A stretch of 21,656 bases of DNA from positions 1 through 21,656 of the forward strand of contig JAQBPL010000078.1 of assembly GCA_028287545.1 (NCBI GenBank). The letters are read 5' to 3'. This document shows positions 7,165 through 15,515 of the stretch, one piece after another. Source of the stretch: Vulcanimicrobiota bacterium (GTDB lineage: Bacteria > Eremiobacterota > Eremiobacteria > Baltobacterales > Baltobacteraceae). The notes under the pieces were generated by a model that was given only the letters and a program-made list of their open reading frames with translations, made no database searches and was not told where the DNA came from. Within the stretch, counting starts at the first letter, position 1. The number at the start of each line of letters is the position of its first letter. The translations under genes were made by a program, and so were the position numbers.

Positions 7165-10100
7165 CTACGTCGCGGCGGCGGCGCGCAACGGCTGCGGGGC
7201 GGGCGCGGCGGGCAGCAGCGCCACGGCGATGCGCAACGGGTCGTAGTCGGAGACCGCAGTGATCTCGGTATCGTCGCCTGCGGTGCGGCGGGCGGCGCGC
7301 AGGGCTTCGATCGCGTCGGGGAGGGCGAACTGTTCGCCGACGTAGCCGTTGACGAAGCGGCCGCCGCGAATCTCGCCGCGCGCTTCGAGCCGGCGCAGCG
7401 CGACGAGGATCTCGCGCCAGCGCGGCGCGAGCGTTTCGCGCACCGCGACGTCGCGGAACACGACGCCCCAACGCGCGAGCAGACGGCGTGCGAACGCTTC
7501 CGGATCGATGTGGTCGGTCTCCGAGACGAGCCGCGTCCAGCGGCCGCTCGACGAACGCGGCCGCGCGCGCAGGCCCTTCTCGCCTAGCCGACGCTTCGAA
7601 TCGATCAAGGAGCGCAGCGCGTCGAAACCGTCTGCAGTGACGAGGCCGGCGGCGACGAGCTGCCACAGCGCTTCCTCGACCTCGCTCGGCAGCCGTTTCG
7701 TTCCGCGCACGATGTCGGTGAAGAACGGCGCGCCGCGGCGGCCGATCTCGTCGAGCACTTCGCGCGCCGCGTGTGAGAGCGCGGCCTCTTCGTACGGGTT
7801 CGCGACGACCAGCGCTTCGGCGTCTTCGCGCGCGAACAGGGCGATCGGCGCGAGCTTCGTCGGCCGTACGCGCCGCTTCTTCTCCTGGTCCGTGACCGCG
7901 AGCGCCGGGTGCGGCGAGAGGCGGCCCCACATCACGTCGCCGGAATAGCACAGCCGGTCGAGATACTCACGCTTGTAGCCGGCGATGCGCGCCGGCAGGA
8001 TCGACGCCTCCCACGCAGCGGCCGGAATCTCGTAGCCTTCGAGTTGACGGATGACGTGCAGCGTGCCGTCGATGCCGTGCAGCCGCGACGCGGGCGCGAC
8101 GTGCTGCCAGCGGAACAGGAAGCGGACGTAGTCGGCGGTGCTGACCGGCTCGATCTCGCGCCGCAGCGTGCCCAGCGTGAGGCGATGGATGCGCGCGAGG
8201 ATGCGTCGATTGCACCATTCCTCGTCGGGGCCGCCGCGGAAGCGCCCGCGCAGAACTTGCCCTTCGACCTCCAGGCGAATCAGCGCGATCTCGACGCTGG
8301 CCGCGTCGACGGCGAAGCGTTCCGCCATCTCGGCGACCGTCATCGGGCCGCCCGATTCGAGCCAGCCGCGCACGATCTCGGCGACCGCGTCTTCCATGCG
8401 TTCCGGGAGCGGCCCAGTCGGCGGAACGGACGCGATCTGCGGTTCGATTTCGGCTTCGGGATAGGCGACGCGCGCGAGGTCGAGCCGTTCCGCACACACC
8501 CAGAAGGCCGCGCCGCCGGCGCGCAGCGTCGTCGCGCGGCGCTGCGCGACGAGCTCGTCGAACCACGCGCTCCACTCGGCGACGGGCGGGAGCGCGACGA
8601 GCGTTGCGAGCGCGTCGTGCAGTTCGTCGGCGTCGCGCACGAGCGGCCAGGCGGATTCCGTGACTTCGGCTATCGCCGCCTGATCGAGGATCCCCGCGCC
8701 GTTCTCTGCGTCGGACCGCGTGGTGCGCCGCAGCGTCACGGCGCGCGCGCGGCGCTCTTCCAGCGGCGCATCGTCGAGGTACGCGTACGGGTTCGCGTTG
8801 AGGATCTCGTGGCAGAACGGCGAGGGTTCCGGCGTGTCGACCGCGCGCGTGCGGATCGCGCCGCTCTCGACGTCCTGCAGAACGGCGATCAGCCCGTCGA
8901 CGTCCATCGCTTCGCGCAGACAGTTGTCGATCGTCTCGCGGACGAGGACGTGATCGGGGATGCGGATGGGACCGCTGAGGTTCTCGGCGCACGCCGCTTG
9001 ATCCGGGAACACCGCCGCCATCAAGTCGTCCGCGCGCATCCGCTGGAGCTGCGGCGCGACTTTCTTGCCGGCCCGCGAGCGCAGGATCGTCAGCGAGCGC
9101 GTCGCGTTCCAGCGCCAGCGTGCGCCGAACATCGGGGCGTCGAGCAGCGCCTGCGTGAGCGTGTACTCGACGCTCGCCGACTTCACGTACTCGAACACGA
9201 TGTCGAGCGCAAACGCGTGCTGCTCGGTGAGCGAGAGGCAGATCCCGTTGTCCGTCGCCGCCGCCTGCAGCTCCACGTTGAAGGAGCGGCAGAACTTCTT
9301 GCGCAGCGCCAGGCCCCACGCGCGATTGATGCGCGCGCCGAACGGCGTGTGCAGGATGAGCTGCATTCCGCCGGCTTCGTCGAAGAAGCGTTCGGCGACG
9401 ATCGTGCGATCGGTAGGGACGACGCCGAGGATCGCCTTGCCGGCGCGCACGTACGCGACCGCTTGTTCCGCGCCGCCGCGGTCGAGACCGCATTCGGCGA
9501 TCAGCAGGCTGCAGGCGTCCGCGTCGTCGCGCTCGTCGATCGCCGCGCGCAGCGCCGCGACCTCGCGCGAGAGCTCGATCGTGCGGCCGAGACCTTCGCC
9601 GTTCCAGAACGGGATCGACGGCGGCGCGCCGTGCGCGTCGGCGACGCGAACGACGCCCGGTTCGACGCGGCGAATCTGCCACGAGGTCGTGCCCAGCAGA
9701 AAGATGTCGCCGGCCATGCTCTCGACCGCGAAGTCTTCGTCGACCGTGCCGACGACGTGCCCGTCCGGTTCGACGACGACGTTGTAGTTGGCGTTCTCGG
9801 GGATCGCTCCGCCCGAGGTGATCGCGGCGATGCGCGCGCCGCGGCGAGCGCGGAGCTTGCCGTTGACCCGGTCGTAGTGGAGGTACGCGCCGCTGCGCCC
9901 GCGCGAGGTCGCGACGCCGTCGGCCAGCATGGTGAGCACCTCGTCGTAGTCCTTGCGCGAGAGATCGCGATACGGATACGCCGTGCGCACCGCGTCGTAA
10001 AGGTCGTTCGCATCCCAATCGTCGCCGGCGCAGGTCGCGACGATCTGCTGCGCGAGGATGTCGAGCGGTGCGACCGGGATCCGCAGCGCGTCCATCGCGC

Positions 10101-11295
10101 CGCCGCGAATGCCGCGCACGAGCGCCGCGCACTCGAGGAGCTCGTCGCGAGTCGTCGCGAACAGCCGGCCTTCCGGCTTCGCGCCGATCCAGTGGCCCGA
10201 ACGGCCGATCCGCTGCAGCGCGACCCCGATCGAGCGCGGCGAGCCCAGCTGGACGACGAGGTCGATCGAGCCGATGTCGATCCCGAGTTCCAGCGACGCC
10301 GTCGCGACGACGGCACGCAGTTCACCGTTCTTCAACCGGTTTTCGGCATCGAAGCGGATCTCGCGCGAGAGGCTGCCGTGGTGCGGCATGACCATTCCCT
10401 CGCCGAGCCGCGAGGTGAGCGCGAAGGTGACCCGCTCGCTCATGCGGCGCGTGCTGACGAAGATCAGCGTCGTGCGGTGCGCGCGGATGAGGTCGGCGAG
10501 GCGGTCGTAGATCTCGCCCGACATTTCGTTGCTGGCGACCGAACTCAACTCGTCGCCGGGAACTTCGACCGCCAGCGTCATCTCGCGCCGGTGGCCGACG
10601 TCGACAACCTGCGCGTCCGCACTCAGGAAGCGCGCGACCTGGTCGATCGGGCGGACCGTCGCTGAAAGCCCGATCCGCTGCGGTTTTTTGCCACCGTTGC
10701 GCATCACGAAGTCGTCGAGCCGGGCGAGCGTGAGCGCGAGGTGCGCGCCGCGTTTGTCGCCGGCGACGGCGTGGATCTCGTCGACGATCACCGTTTCGAC
10801 GCGCGCGAAGAGCGCCCGCGCCTTCTCGGAGGTGAGCATCATGAACAGCGACTCGGGCGTCGTGACGAGCACGTGCGGCGCCGTGCGCAGCATCCGCGCG
10901 CGATCGGCCTGGCTGGTGTCGCCGGTGCGCGTCGCGGTGCGGATCCCCTGGAGCGTGATGCCGCGTTCGGTCGCGAGCGCGAGCAGTTCGCCGAGCGGCG
11001 TCTCGAGGTTCTTGCGAACGTCGTTGGTCAGCGCCTTGAGCGGCGAGACGTACACGACGAGCGTCTCGTCGGGAAGTTCGCCGGCTTCGGCGCGCCGGAT
11101 CAGCCCGTCGAGGCAGATCGAAAACGCCGCCAGCGTCTTTCCGGAACCGGTCGGCGCGGTGATAAGCACGTCACGACCGGCGCGAATCAACGGCCAGCCT
11201 TGGACTTGCGGTTCGGTCGGCTCGCCGTACCGCTTGGCGAACCAATCGGCAACGAGCGGGTGAAATTCGCGGACCACGCCCTTCGTCAAACCCAC
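7165..11295 (-). CDS. lhr: Lhr-type large superfamily 2 helicase
   Basis: This is a large ATP-dependent DNA helicase of about 1376 residues from GTG 11295. Superfamily 2 motifs are intact: Walker A APTGSGKT (47-54), DEIH box (172-175), LSAT (210-213), HHGSLS (305-310), motif V ATASLELGIDIG (331-342) and motif VI QRIGRSGH (361-368). The DEIH form and the long region after the two RecA domains are typical of Lhr helicases, 3'-5' translocases linked to DNA repair. The remaining ~950 residues fit the winged-helix and beta-barrel core plus the long C-terminal extension of full-length bacterial Lhr. The start is uncertain: the frame is open up to a GTG at 11409, but family similarity begins at FHPLVADWF (about residue 11), so 11295 or GTG 11277 is likelier. 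No strong ribosome site supports any of them. It is not in an operon. Confidence 0.93.
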   Translation of the reverse strand: MGLTKGVVREFHPLVADWFAKRYGEPTEPQVQGWPLIRAGRDVLITAPTGSGKTLAAFSICLDGLIRRAEAGELPDETLVVYVSPLKALTNDVRKNLETPLGELLALATERGITLQGIRTATRTGDTSQADRARMLRTAPHVLVTTPESLFMMLTSEKARALFARVETVIVDEIHAVAGDKRGAHLALTLARLDDFVMRNGGKKPQRIGLSATVRPIDQVARFLSADAQVVDVGHRREMTLAVEVPGDELSSVASNEMSGEIYDRLADLIRAHRTTLIFVSTRRMSERVTFALTSRLGEGMVMPHHGSLSREIRFDAENRLKNGELRAVVATASLELGIDIGSIDLVVQLGSPRSIGVALQRIGRSGHWIGAKPEGRLFATTRDELLECAALVRGIRGGAMDALRIPVAPLDILAQQIVATCAGDDWDANDLYDAVRTAYPYRDLSRKDYDEVLTMLADGVATSRGRSGAYLHYDRVNGKLRARRGARIAAITSGGAIPENANYNVVVEPDGHVVGTVDEDFAVESMAGDIFLLGTTSWQIRRVEPGVVRVADAHGAPPSIPFWNGEGLGRTIELSREVAALRAAIDERDDADACSLLIAECGLDRGGAEQAVAYVRAGKAILGVVPTDRTIVAERFFDEAGGMQLILHTPFGARINRAWGLALRKKFCRSFNVELQAAATDNGICLSLTEQHAFALDIVFEYVKSASVEYTLTQALLDAPMFGARWRWNATRSLTILRSRAGKKVAPQLQRMRADDLMAAVFPDQAACAENLSGPIRIPDHVLVRETIDNCLREAMDVDGLIAVLQDVESGAIRTRAVDTPEPSPFCHEILNANPYAYLDDAPLEERRARAVTLRRTTRSDAENGAGILDQAAIAEVTESAWPLVRDADELHDALATLVALPPVAEWSAWFDELVAQRRATTLRAGGAAFWVCAERLDLARVAYPEAEIEPQIASVPPTGPLPERMEDAVAEIVRGWLESGGPMTVAEMAERFAVDAASVEIALIRLEVEGQVLRGRFRGGPDEEWCNRRILARIHRLTLGTLRREIEPVSTADYVRFLFRWQHVAPASRLHGIDGTLHVIRQLEGYEIPAAAWEASILPARIAGYKREYLDRLCYSGDVMWGRLSPHPALAVTDQEKKRRVRPTKLAPIALFAREDAEALVVANPYEEAALSHAAREVLDEIGRRGAPFFTDIVRGTKRLPSEVEEALWQLVAAGLVTADGFDALRSLIDSKRRLGEKGLRARPRSSSGRWTRLVSETDHIDPEAFARRLLARWGVVFRDVAVRETLAPRWREILVALRRLEARGEIRGGRFVNGYVGEQFALPDAIEALRAARRTAGDDTEITAVSDYDPLRIAVALLPAAPAPQPLRAAAAT

Positions 11296-11315
11296 CCGGA
11301 GGGCGTCGCGTTTCG

Positions 11316-11343
11316 CCGAGCACTTCCTTATTGACTTGCTCGG
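11316..11343 (-). other. 7-bp inverted repeat just upstream of the likely helicase start
   Basis: CCGAGCA (11316-11322) and TGCTCGG (11337-11343) are perfect inverted repeats around an AT-rich 14-base spacer, which on the minus strand holds AATAAGGAAG. It lies 20 bases upstream of the likely helicase start. The rest of the 289-base stretch between the helicase and the next gene (11296-11584) shows no further convincing gene. It must contain the divergent promoters, but I could not pick out confident boxes. Confidence 0.35.
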
Positions 11344-11584
11344 GGAGGCGACCTCCGCGTCGAACGACGTCGGCCGCCGGTTCACCGAGCCGGCTGGGCG
11401 CTTCGTCACGGGTGTGCGAGCGGCGATGGTTCGTTTCTCCTCACGCGAAAACTCTTTGCATGACGTCGAAGAGACGCGGCGCGACGACCGGCTTGGCGAC
11501 CTCGGCTCGGCTCTCGAAGGCGTTCCCGATCACCGGCGGAAGAGGACGTTCGCCTGTTTGCGTGAGTCGCCGAGGAACACTTCG

Positions 11585-12109
11585 ATGCCCAAATTCGCGG
11601 CCGCGTGCGCGGCGCTGTTCTTCGCGGTTTCCGGCGGCGCGTGTGCCGCGTCGCTCGCGCAGCTCGACGCCTGGCTCGCCTCTTCACCCAAAATTGTGCG
11701 CGAGAAACCGCCGATACCGCCGACGGACGCGGTGAGATACCCGCGCTACGTCAGCGTCAAGGGCGACGGATCGACCGGGTGGCTGAGCCCGGACTTGGTC
11801 ACCGACGGTTTTCTCGCGAACGGCCAGCGCGTGATGATGGTGCCGATCGTCTCCGGCGGAAGCGGCGGTGTCTTCACCGCGCTGCTGTTCACGCAGATCG
11901 GCGGAACGACGCGTTTCGTCGGCACCTTACCGAGCCCGGCGGGCCATCTCGGCGTCTCGTTAGAGGCGGGGCGCATCCTCATCAGGACGCCCGTTTACGG
12001 CGCGGGAGACGCGAACTGCTGCCCTTCCGCGCAGCACTACGAACGCGCGACGCTGCGTGGTACCCGTCTCGTCACCGAAGACCGCTGGGACGTCAAGCTC
12101 GCCCACTGA
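11585..12109 (+). CDS. Exported protein with CCPS motif, LppP/LprE-like (tentative)
   Basis: The 174-residue product has a signal peptide (MPKFAAACAALFFAVSGGACAAS). The mature part has a GWLSPDLVTDGF segment, a glycine-rich VSGGSGGVF turn, a beta-rich middle and GDANCCPSAQHYERA near the C-terminus. The VMMVPIVSGGSGG...CCPS order resembles LppP/LprE-type lipoproteins of actinobacteria, but I can judge this only by eye. The GACAAS stretch in the signal might even be a lipobox-like cleavage site, although its residues fit poorly. GAGGA lies 8 bases before the ATG at 11585 and supports this start over the longer frame beginning at 11336. It is divergent from the helicase and convergent with malonyl-CoA decarboxylase. 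Function unknown, probably a cell-envelope protein. Confidence 0.7.
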   Translation: MPKFAAACAALFFAVSGGACAASLAQLDAWLASSPKIVREKPPIPPTDAVRYPRYVSVKGDGSTGWLSPDLVTDGFLANGQRVMMVPIVSGGSGGVFTALLFTQIGGTTRFVGTLPSPAGHLGVSLEAGRILIRTPVYGAGDANCCPSAQHYERATLRGTRLVTEDRWDVKLAH

Positions 12110-12137
12110 CCGGCACGCTCCCATGTCACGGCGAGCT
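12096..12137. terminator. Inverted repeat enclosing both convergent stop codons
   Basis: AGCTCGCC (12096-12103) pairs perfectly with GGCGAGCT (12130-12137). Inside it TGAC (12107-12110) pairs with GTCA (12125-12128). These inner arms contain the TGA stop of the exported protein and the TGA stop of malonyl-CoA decarboxylase, so the two stops lie opposite one another in the stem. It is a likely bidirectional terminator or transcript-end hairpin, without a U-tract. Confidence 0.5.
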
Positions 12138-13523
12138 GGTCGAGGACCCCGCCACCGCCGGCCGGCGCCGGCGCCGCCAAGGATTGTGCTTCGCGAGGTC
12201 GAGTGCGACGCTGCGAACGCGGTCGAGAACGGCGGCTGCGACGCGGCGGCCCGAGGGCACGTTGCGGTCGTCTTCGTCCGTCCCCGCCGGCACCAGTGCG
12301 CGCACTGCGGGTGAGGCGTCGATCGCGTGTCCGGCCGCGTATGCGGCCTGGTTTGCGCGGTAGCGGTCGAGCGCGTAGCGGTAGTTCACCATCACGCCGT
12401 ACGACTGCGCGATCCCGCGCTGCGTCGGGTCGCCAAGCCAGTCCAAGCGCTCGACCGTTGCGCCGTTGCCGAGGTGGAATCGAGCCACGGCATCACGCGG
12501 CGCACCGTCCGCTCGTTTCGCGTGCAGCAGATAACGTGCCGCGAGCTGCAGCAGGGCCTCGCGCACGCTCGCCGCGAGGGCGGGGCTGCGCTGCCATCCC
12601 GGCGTCGCGAGGACCGCGCGAACGTCGTCCGGCACGCGGTCGCCGAGCGAACGCACCCACGCCGCGAAACCCGGCAGCGGTGAAAGCGTCGCGAACGTCC
12701 GCAGCCGCGGCATCTCGCTGCGCAAAATCTCGACCGCCTGCTTGATCAGCGCGTTGCCGAACGGGATGCCGCTGAGGCCGCGTTCGGTGTTCGAGATCGA
12801 ATAGAACGTCGCGCTGCGCGCCACGGTGACGTCGACGCGCGGCGCGTCGACGTTGAGGATCGCACGGATCGAGGTCGGCAGCTCGTCGGTCAGCGCGACC
12901 TCGGTGAAGACCAGCGGCATTCGCGGAAGCGCCGGATGGAAAAAGGCGTAGACGCGGCGGTCGTCGTCGAGCCGGTCCTTGAGGTCAAACCACCCGCGGA
13001 TGGCGTGCACCGCCTCCGATTGCGCCAGGCGTTCGAGCAGCGCGGCCGAGTCCGCCCACGTCAGGCGGCGCAGTTCGAGCGACCCGATGTCGAGCCGCTC
13101 GGCAAGCGCGTCGCGCAGGTCCGCGTCGAGCGCCATGAGATCGGCAAGGTCCGGCCGTTCGTCGAGCAGACGAAGCAGCGTCGCGCGCAGGGCGACGACG
13201 CAGCGCAGATCGCCGGGCGGTGCGGCCAAGTGGTCGAATACGACGTTGCGCTGCGGCACCAGCGCTCGCCGCAGGCGCGCATATGCGGCGCGCCGGGCCG
13301 CCGGATCGTCGGCCGAGCGGGCCAAGTCGAGTTCGCGAGCAAGCAGCGGCGCATCGACGTCGAGTCCGTCCAACATGCGCAGGACTTGGACGAGCTCCTC
13401 GTCGCCTGCCGAAGCGAGGGAAGCGCAGGCCACGCGGACGTGCTCGCGCGCTGCCGTGTCGCCGGGTCGAAGGGAGCGAAGCGCGTCGATTGCGCGTTCG
13501 ATAGGAGTCGTTCGCAACGCCAT
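12126..13523 (-). CDS. Malonyl-CoA decarboxylase
   Basis: The 465-residue protein converts malonyl-CoA to acetyl-CoA and CO2. Conserved blocks are visible: TWADSAALLERL (155-166), EAVHAIRGW (170-178), YAFFHPALP (192-200), FYSISNTERGLSGIPFGN (240-257), TFATLSPLPGF (276-286), RFHLGNGA (348-355) and SYGVMVNYRY (374-383). The catalytic pair expected from characterised enzymes, Ser in LSPLPGF (Ser281) and His in RFHLGNGA (His350), is present. The N-terminal helical domain and the C-terminal acyltransferase-like domain are both complete. No targeting signal is seen, so it is cytoplasmic. GGAG lies 4 bases before the ATG at 13523. Rhizobial MatA belongs to this family, but no malonate operon partner is adjacent; the nearby AMP-forming ligase lies about 3.5 kb away with two genes in between. 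The arginine-rich tail (NPWRRRRRP) is unusual. Confidence 0.95.
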   Translation of the reverse strand: MALRTTPIERAIDALRSLRPGDTAAREHVRVACASLASAGDEELVQVLRMLDGLDVDAPLLARELDLARSADDPAARRAAYARLRRALVPQRNVVFDHLAAPPGDLRCVVALRATLLRLLDERPDLADLMALDADLRDALAERLDIGSLELRRLTWADSAALLERLAQSEAVHAIRGWFDLKDRLDDDRRVYAFFHPALPRMPLVFTEVALTDELPTSIRAILNVDAPRVDVTVARSATFYSISNTERGLSGIPFGNALIKQAVEILRSEMPRLRTFATLSPLPGFAAWVRSLGDRVPDDVRAVLATPGWQRSPALAASVREALLQLAARYLLHAKRADGAPRDAVARFHLGNGATVERLDWLGDPTQRGIAQSYGVMVNYRYALDRYRANQAAYAAGHAIDASPAVRALVPAGTDEDDRNVPSGRRVAAAVLDRVRSVALDLAKHNPWRRRRRPAVAGSSTSSP

Positions 13524-13545
13524 GCTGCTCCATTTTACCCAGCAA

Positions 13546-13610
13546 AGGGGCGGGTTGGTTTCCGCTCCGGGCTCACACTACGTGGACTTTACCTCGGAGC
13601 ATTTGCCCCT
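13546..13610 (-). promoter_or_regulatory. Candidate structured 5' leader of malonyl-CoA decarboxylase
   Basis: Two nested stems can be drawn in the 142-base gap upstream of the gene. The outer is AGGGGC with GCCCCT (13546-13551 with 13605-13610). The inner is GCTCCG with CGGAGC (13564-13569 with 13595-13600). They are separated by a 12 by 4 base internal loop, and the inner loop is 25 bases with a small CAC-TAC-GTG hairpin. It ends 22 bases before the start codon and could be a cis-regulatory RNA or only part of a promoter region. No known riboswitch class is recognised. Confidence 0.35.
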
Positions 13611-13644
13611 GCCTCGCCGATCTTAGGAATCGCAGAGAAGTCTC

Positions 13645-13665
13645 GAGAGCCCCTGCCGGGGTCTC
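13645..13665 (-). terminator. Hairpin directly after the ABC-F stop codon
   Basis: CCCC (13650-13653) and GGGG (13658-13661) form the core around a 4-base loop. GAGA (13645-13648) pairs with TCTC (13662-13665) after one bulged base. The right edge touches the TAG stop of the ABC-F gene (13668-13666). There is no U-tract downstream on the transcript. Confidence 0.4.
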
Positions 13666-15477
13666 CTAGGCCGTGAAGCCTTCGAGCGATTCGACGGCGA
13701 GCTCCCAGGCTTCCATCGCGGCGCCGCCTTCGGCGTTGAGCCGTTCGAGCTCGCGCTGCAGGCGGACCACTTCGTCGGGATTGTCGTAGAGGTCGGGTGC
13801 GGCGAAGAGTTTTTCAAGATCGGCCTTTTTGCGGTCGATCTCCGCGACGCGCTTCTCGGTGTCGATGACGGCGCGCTTGCGGTTGCCCAGCTCGAGCTTC
13901 GCTTCGTGCTCGGCGTTGCGGTCGAGCTTGACCGGGGGCTTCTTCTGCTGCTGCGGCGCGGGCCGCGGCGCGACCCCGTTCTTCTCTTCGTGCAGTTTTC
14001 GTTCGAACGTTTCGTAGTCGCCGTCGAACACCGTCGCCTTGCCGTCGCGAATCGAGACCACGCGCTCGGCGAGACGCTTGAGCAGATACCGGTCGTGCGA
14101 GACGACGAAGAGCGCGCCTTCGTACGATGCGAGGACGTCTTCGAGCGCTTCGCGGCTGGGGATGTCGAGATCGTTCGTCGGCTCGTCGAGGAAGAGGCAG
14201 TCGGCGCGCTGTGCCATCAGCCGCGCCAGCATGATCCGCCGCCGCTCGCCGCCCGAGAACTCCTCGACGTACCTGTCGCCCGAATCGCCGGTGAGGTTCA
14301 GCCGGCCCAGCAAGGAGCGCGCCTCCTCGTCAGTGACGCCCATCTGCATCACCGCTTCGGACGCCGTCCGCCCGGCGGGCAAGTCGTCGACCGAACTCTG
14401 CGAGTAGCTCGCGGTGCGCAGGCCGGTGCCGTAGCGCACGCTCCCGGAATCGGGCTGCATCTCGCCGCTGATGATGCGCAGGAAGGTCGACTTTCCGGCG
14501 CCGTTCGGACCGACGATCGCGACGCGGTCGCCGCGCACGAACGATGCGTTCAGGTTCTTGAACAGGGTGTGGTCGTAGGCTTTGCTCAGCTTCACGACGT
14601 CGACGGCCGGGCCGCCCGTCGCGCGGCGCGACGCCCGCAGGGCCACCGAGATGCTGCGGCGTTCGGTGCGCGGCGCGTCGACGGCGTCGAGCTTCGCGAA
14701 CGCCTTCTCGCGGCTGCGCACGTGGCTGTAGTTGTGCGAACCGTGCGTGCGCAGCTCGGCGATGACCGCCTTCTGCCGCTTGCGCTCCGTCTGGTACGAT
14801 TCGAAGTCGCGCCGCTGCTGCTCGCGCCGTACCTCGCGCTGCTCGAGATATTCGGTGTACGCGCGGCCTTGCTTCACCTCGTAGATGGCCAGCTCGCCGC
14901 GATCGAGTTCCCAGATCTGCGTGGCGACGGTTTCGAGGAAGAACCGGTCGTGCGAGACGATCGCGAACGCGCGCGGGTCGCGCGCGACGAACGTCTCCAG
15001 CCAGCGCACCGTGTCCAGGTCGAGATGGTTGGTCGGCTCGTCGAGCACGAGCCAGTCGGGGCTTTCGAGCAGCGTGCGCGCAAGCAGCGCTCGAGTGCGC
15101 TGACCGCCCGAGAACTCCGCGAGCGGCCGGTCGAGATCGGCTTCCTCGAAATCGAAGCGGTTGAGCGTGGCGCGCATCTCCCACTCGGCCGCCTCGCCGC
15201 GCTCCATCGCTTCGTCGAACGCGGCGCGCAACGTCTGCGGTCCGCTCTCCGCCGCGTCCTGCGCCAGGTAACCGAGCCGCCGGTCGCGGGCGCGCACGAG
15301 CGAGCCGCCGTCCGGCTCGTCCCGGCCAACGAGGATGCGCACGAGGGTGGACTTGCCGGCGCCGTTCGGACCGACCAAGCCGATCTTTTCGCCGTCGCGG
15401 ATCACGCCGGTCAGATCGCTGAAGACCTCGTTCGCACCGTAGTGCCGCTCGAGGTCGGTAAATCGAAGGAGTTCCAT
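13666..15477 (-). CDS. ABC-F family ATPase (translation factor or ribosome-protection type)
   Basis: The 603-residue soluble protein has two ABC ATPase domains and no membrane segment. Domain 1 has Walker A GPNGAGKST (36-44), signature SGGQ (123-126), Walker B DEPTNHLD (146-153) and SHDRFF. A charged helical linker of about 100 residues follows (roughly 190-290). Domain 2 repeats Walker A (323-331), SGGE (408-411), DEPTNDLD (431-438) and SHDRYL. The C-terminus (about 500-603) is a basic, Gln/Lys-rich stretch leading to a coiled coil, like the Uup C-terminal domain. ABC-F proteins bind the ribosomal E site, and some give resistance to antibiotics. Whether this one does is not evident. The ATG at 15477 has GGGAG about 9 bases upstream; a GTG at 15507 is an alternative. 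The short leader upstream contains overlapping hairpins. Confidence 0.95.
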   Translation of the reverse strand: MELLRFTDLERHYGANEVFSDLTGVIRDGEKIGLVGPNGAGKSTLVRILVGRDEPDGGSLVRARDRRLGYLAQDAAESGPQTLRAAFDEAMERGEAAEWEMRATLNRFDFEEADLDRPLAEFSGGQRTRALLARTLLESPDWLVLDEPTNHLDLDTVRWLETFVARDPRAFAIVSHDRFFLETVATQIWELDRGELAIYEVKQGRAYTEYLEQREVRREQQRRDFESYQTERKRQKAVIAELRTHGSHNYSHVRSREKAFAKLDAVDAPRTERRSISVALRASRRATGGPAVDVVKLSKAYDHTLFKNLNASFVRGDRVAIVGPNGAGKSTFLRIISGEMQPDSGSVRYGTGLRTASYSQSSVDDLPAGRTASEAVMQMGVTDEEARSLLGRLNLTGDSGDRYVEEFSGGERRRIMLARLMAQRADCLFLDEPTNDLDIPSREALEDVLASYEGALFVVSHDRYLLKRLAERVVSIRDGKATVFDGDYETFERKLHEEKNGVAPRPAPQQQKKPPVKLDRNAEHEAKLELGNRKRAVIDTEKRVAEIDRKKADLEKLFAAPDLYDNPDEVVRLQRELERLNAEGGAAMEAWELAVESLEGFTA

Positions 15478-15486
15478 AAGGGGCGG

Positions 15487-15513
15487 CTCCCGGCGTTCGC
15501 CCCGCACCGGGAG
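15487..15513 (-). promoter_or_regulatory. Leader hairpin holding the ABC-F ribosome binding site
   Basis: CTCCCGG (15487-15493) and CCGGGAG (15507-15513) are perfect 7-bp arms with a 13-base loop. On the transcript the arm at 15493-15487 reads CCGGGAG and contains the GGGAG ribosome site for the ABC-F start at 15477, so closing this hairpin would mask it. The first arm to be transcribed (15513-15507, CTCCCGG) can instead pair with the CCGGGAG of the preceding hairpin, which would release the ribosome site. Confidence 0.45.
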
Positions 15514-15515
15514 AC

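Noticed and set aside
7909..10665. A 918-residue plus-strand open frame opposite the helicase
   Set aside because: It lacks domains and lies antisense to intact superfamily 2 helicase motifs. High GC suppresses stop codons in this frame.
12121..12146. A CACGGCGAGCTGGTCGAGGA stretch that recalls dispersed 'GELVE' repeat elements of other genomes
   Set aside because: I noticed no second copy in this window, and part of it is explained by the inverted repeat at the convergent stops. Genome-wide copies would be needed to call a repeat.
13583..13595. GAGGTAAAGTCC on the minus strand resembles the conserved P4 segment of RNase P RNA
   Set aside because: It has an extra base compared with the usual GAGGAAAGTCC, no matching P4 partner strand was seen, and the gap of 142 bases is too short for a complete RNase P RNA.
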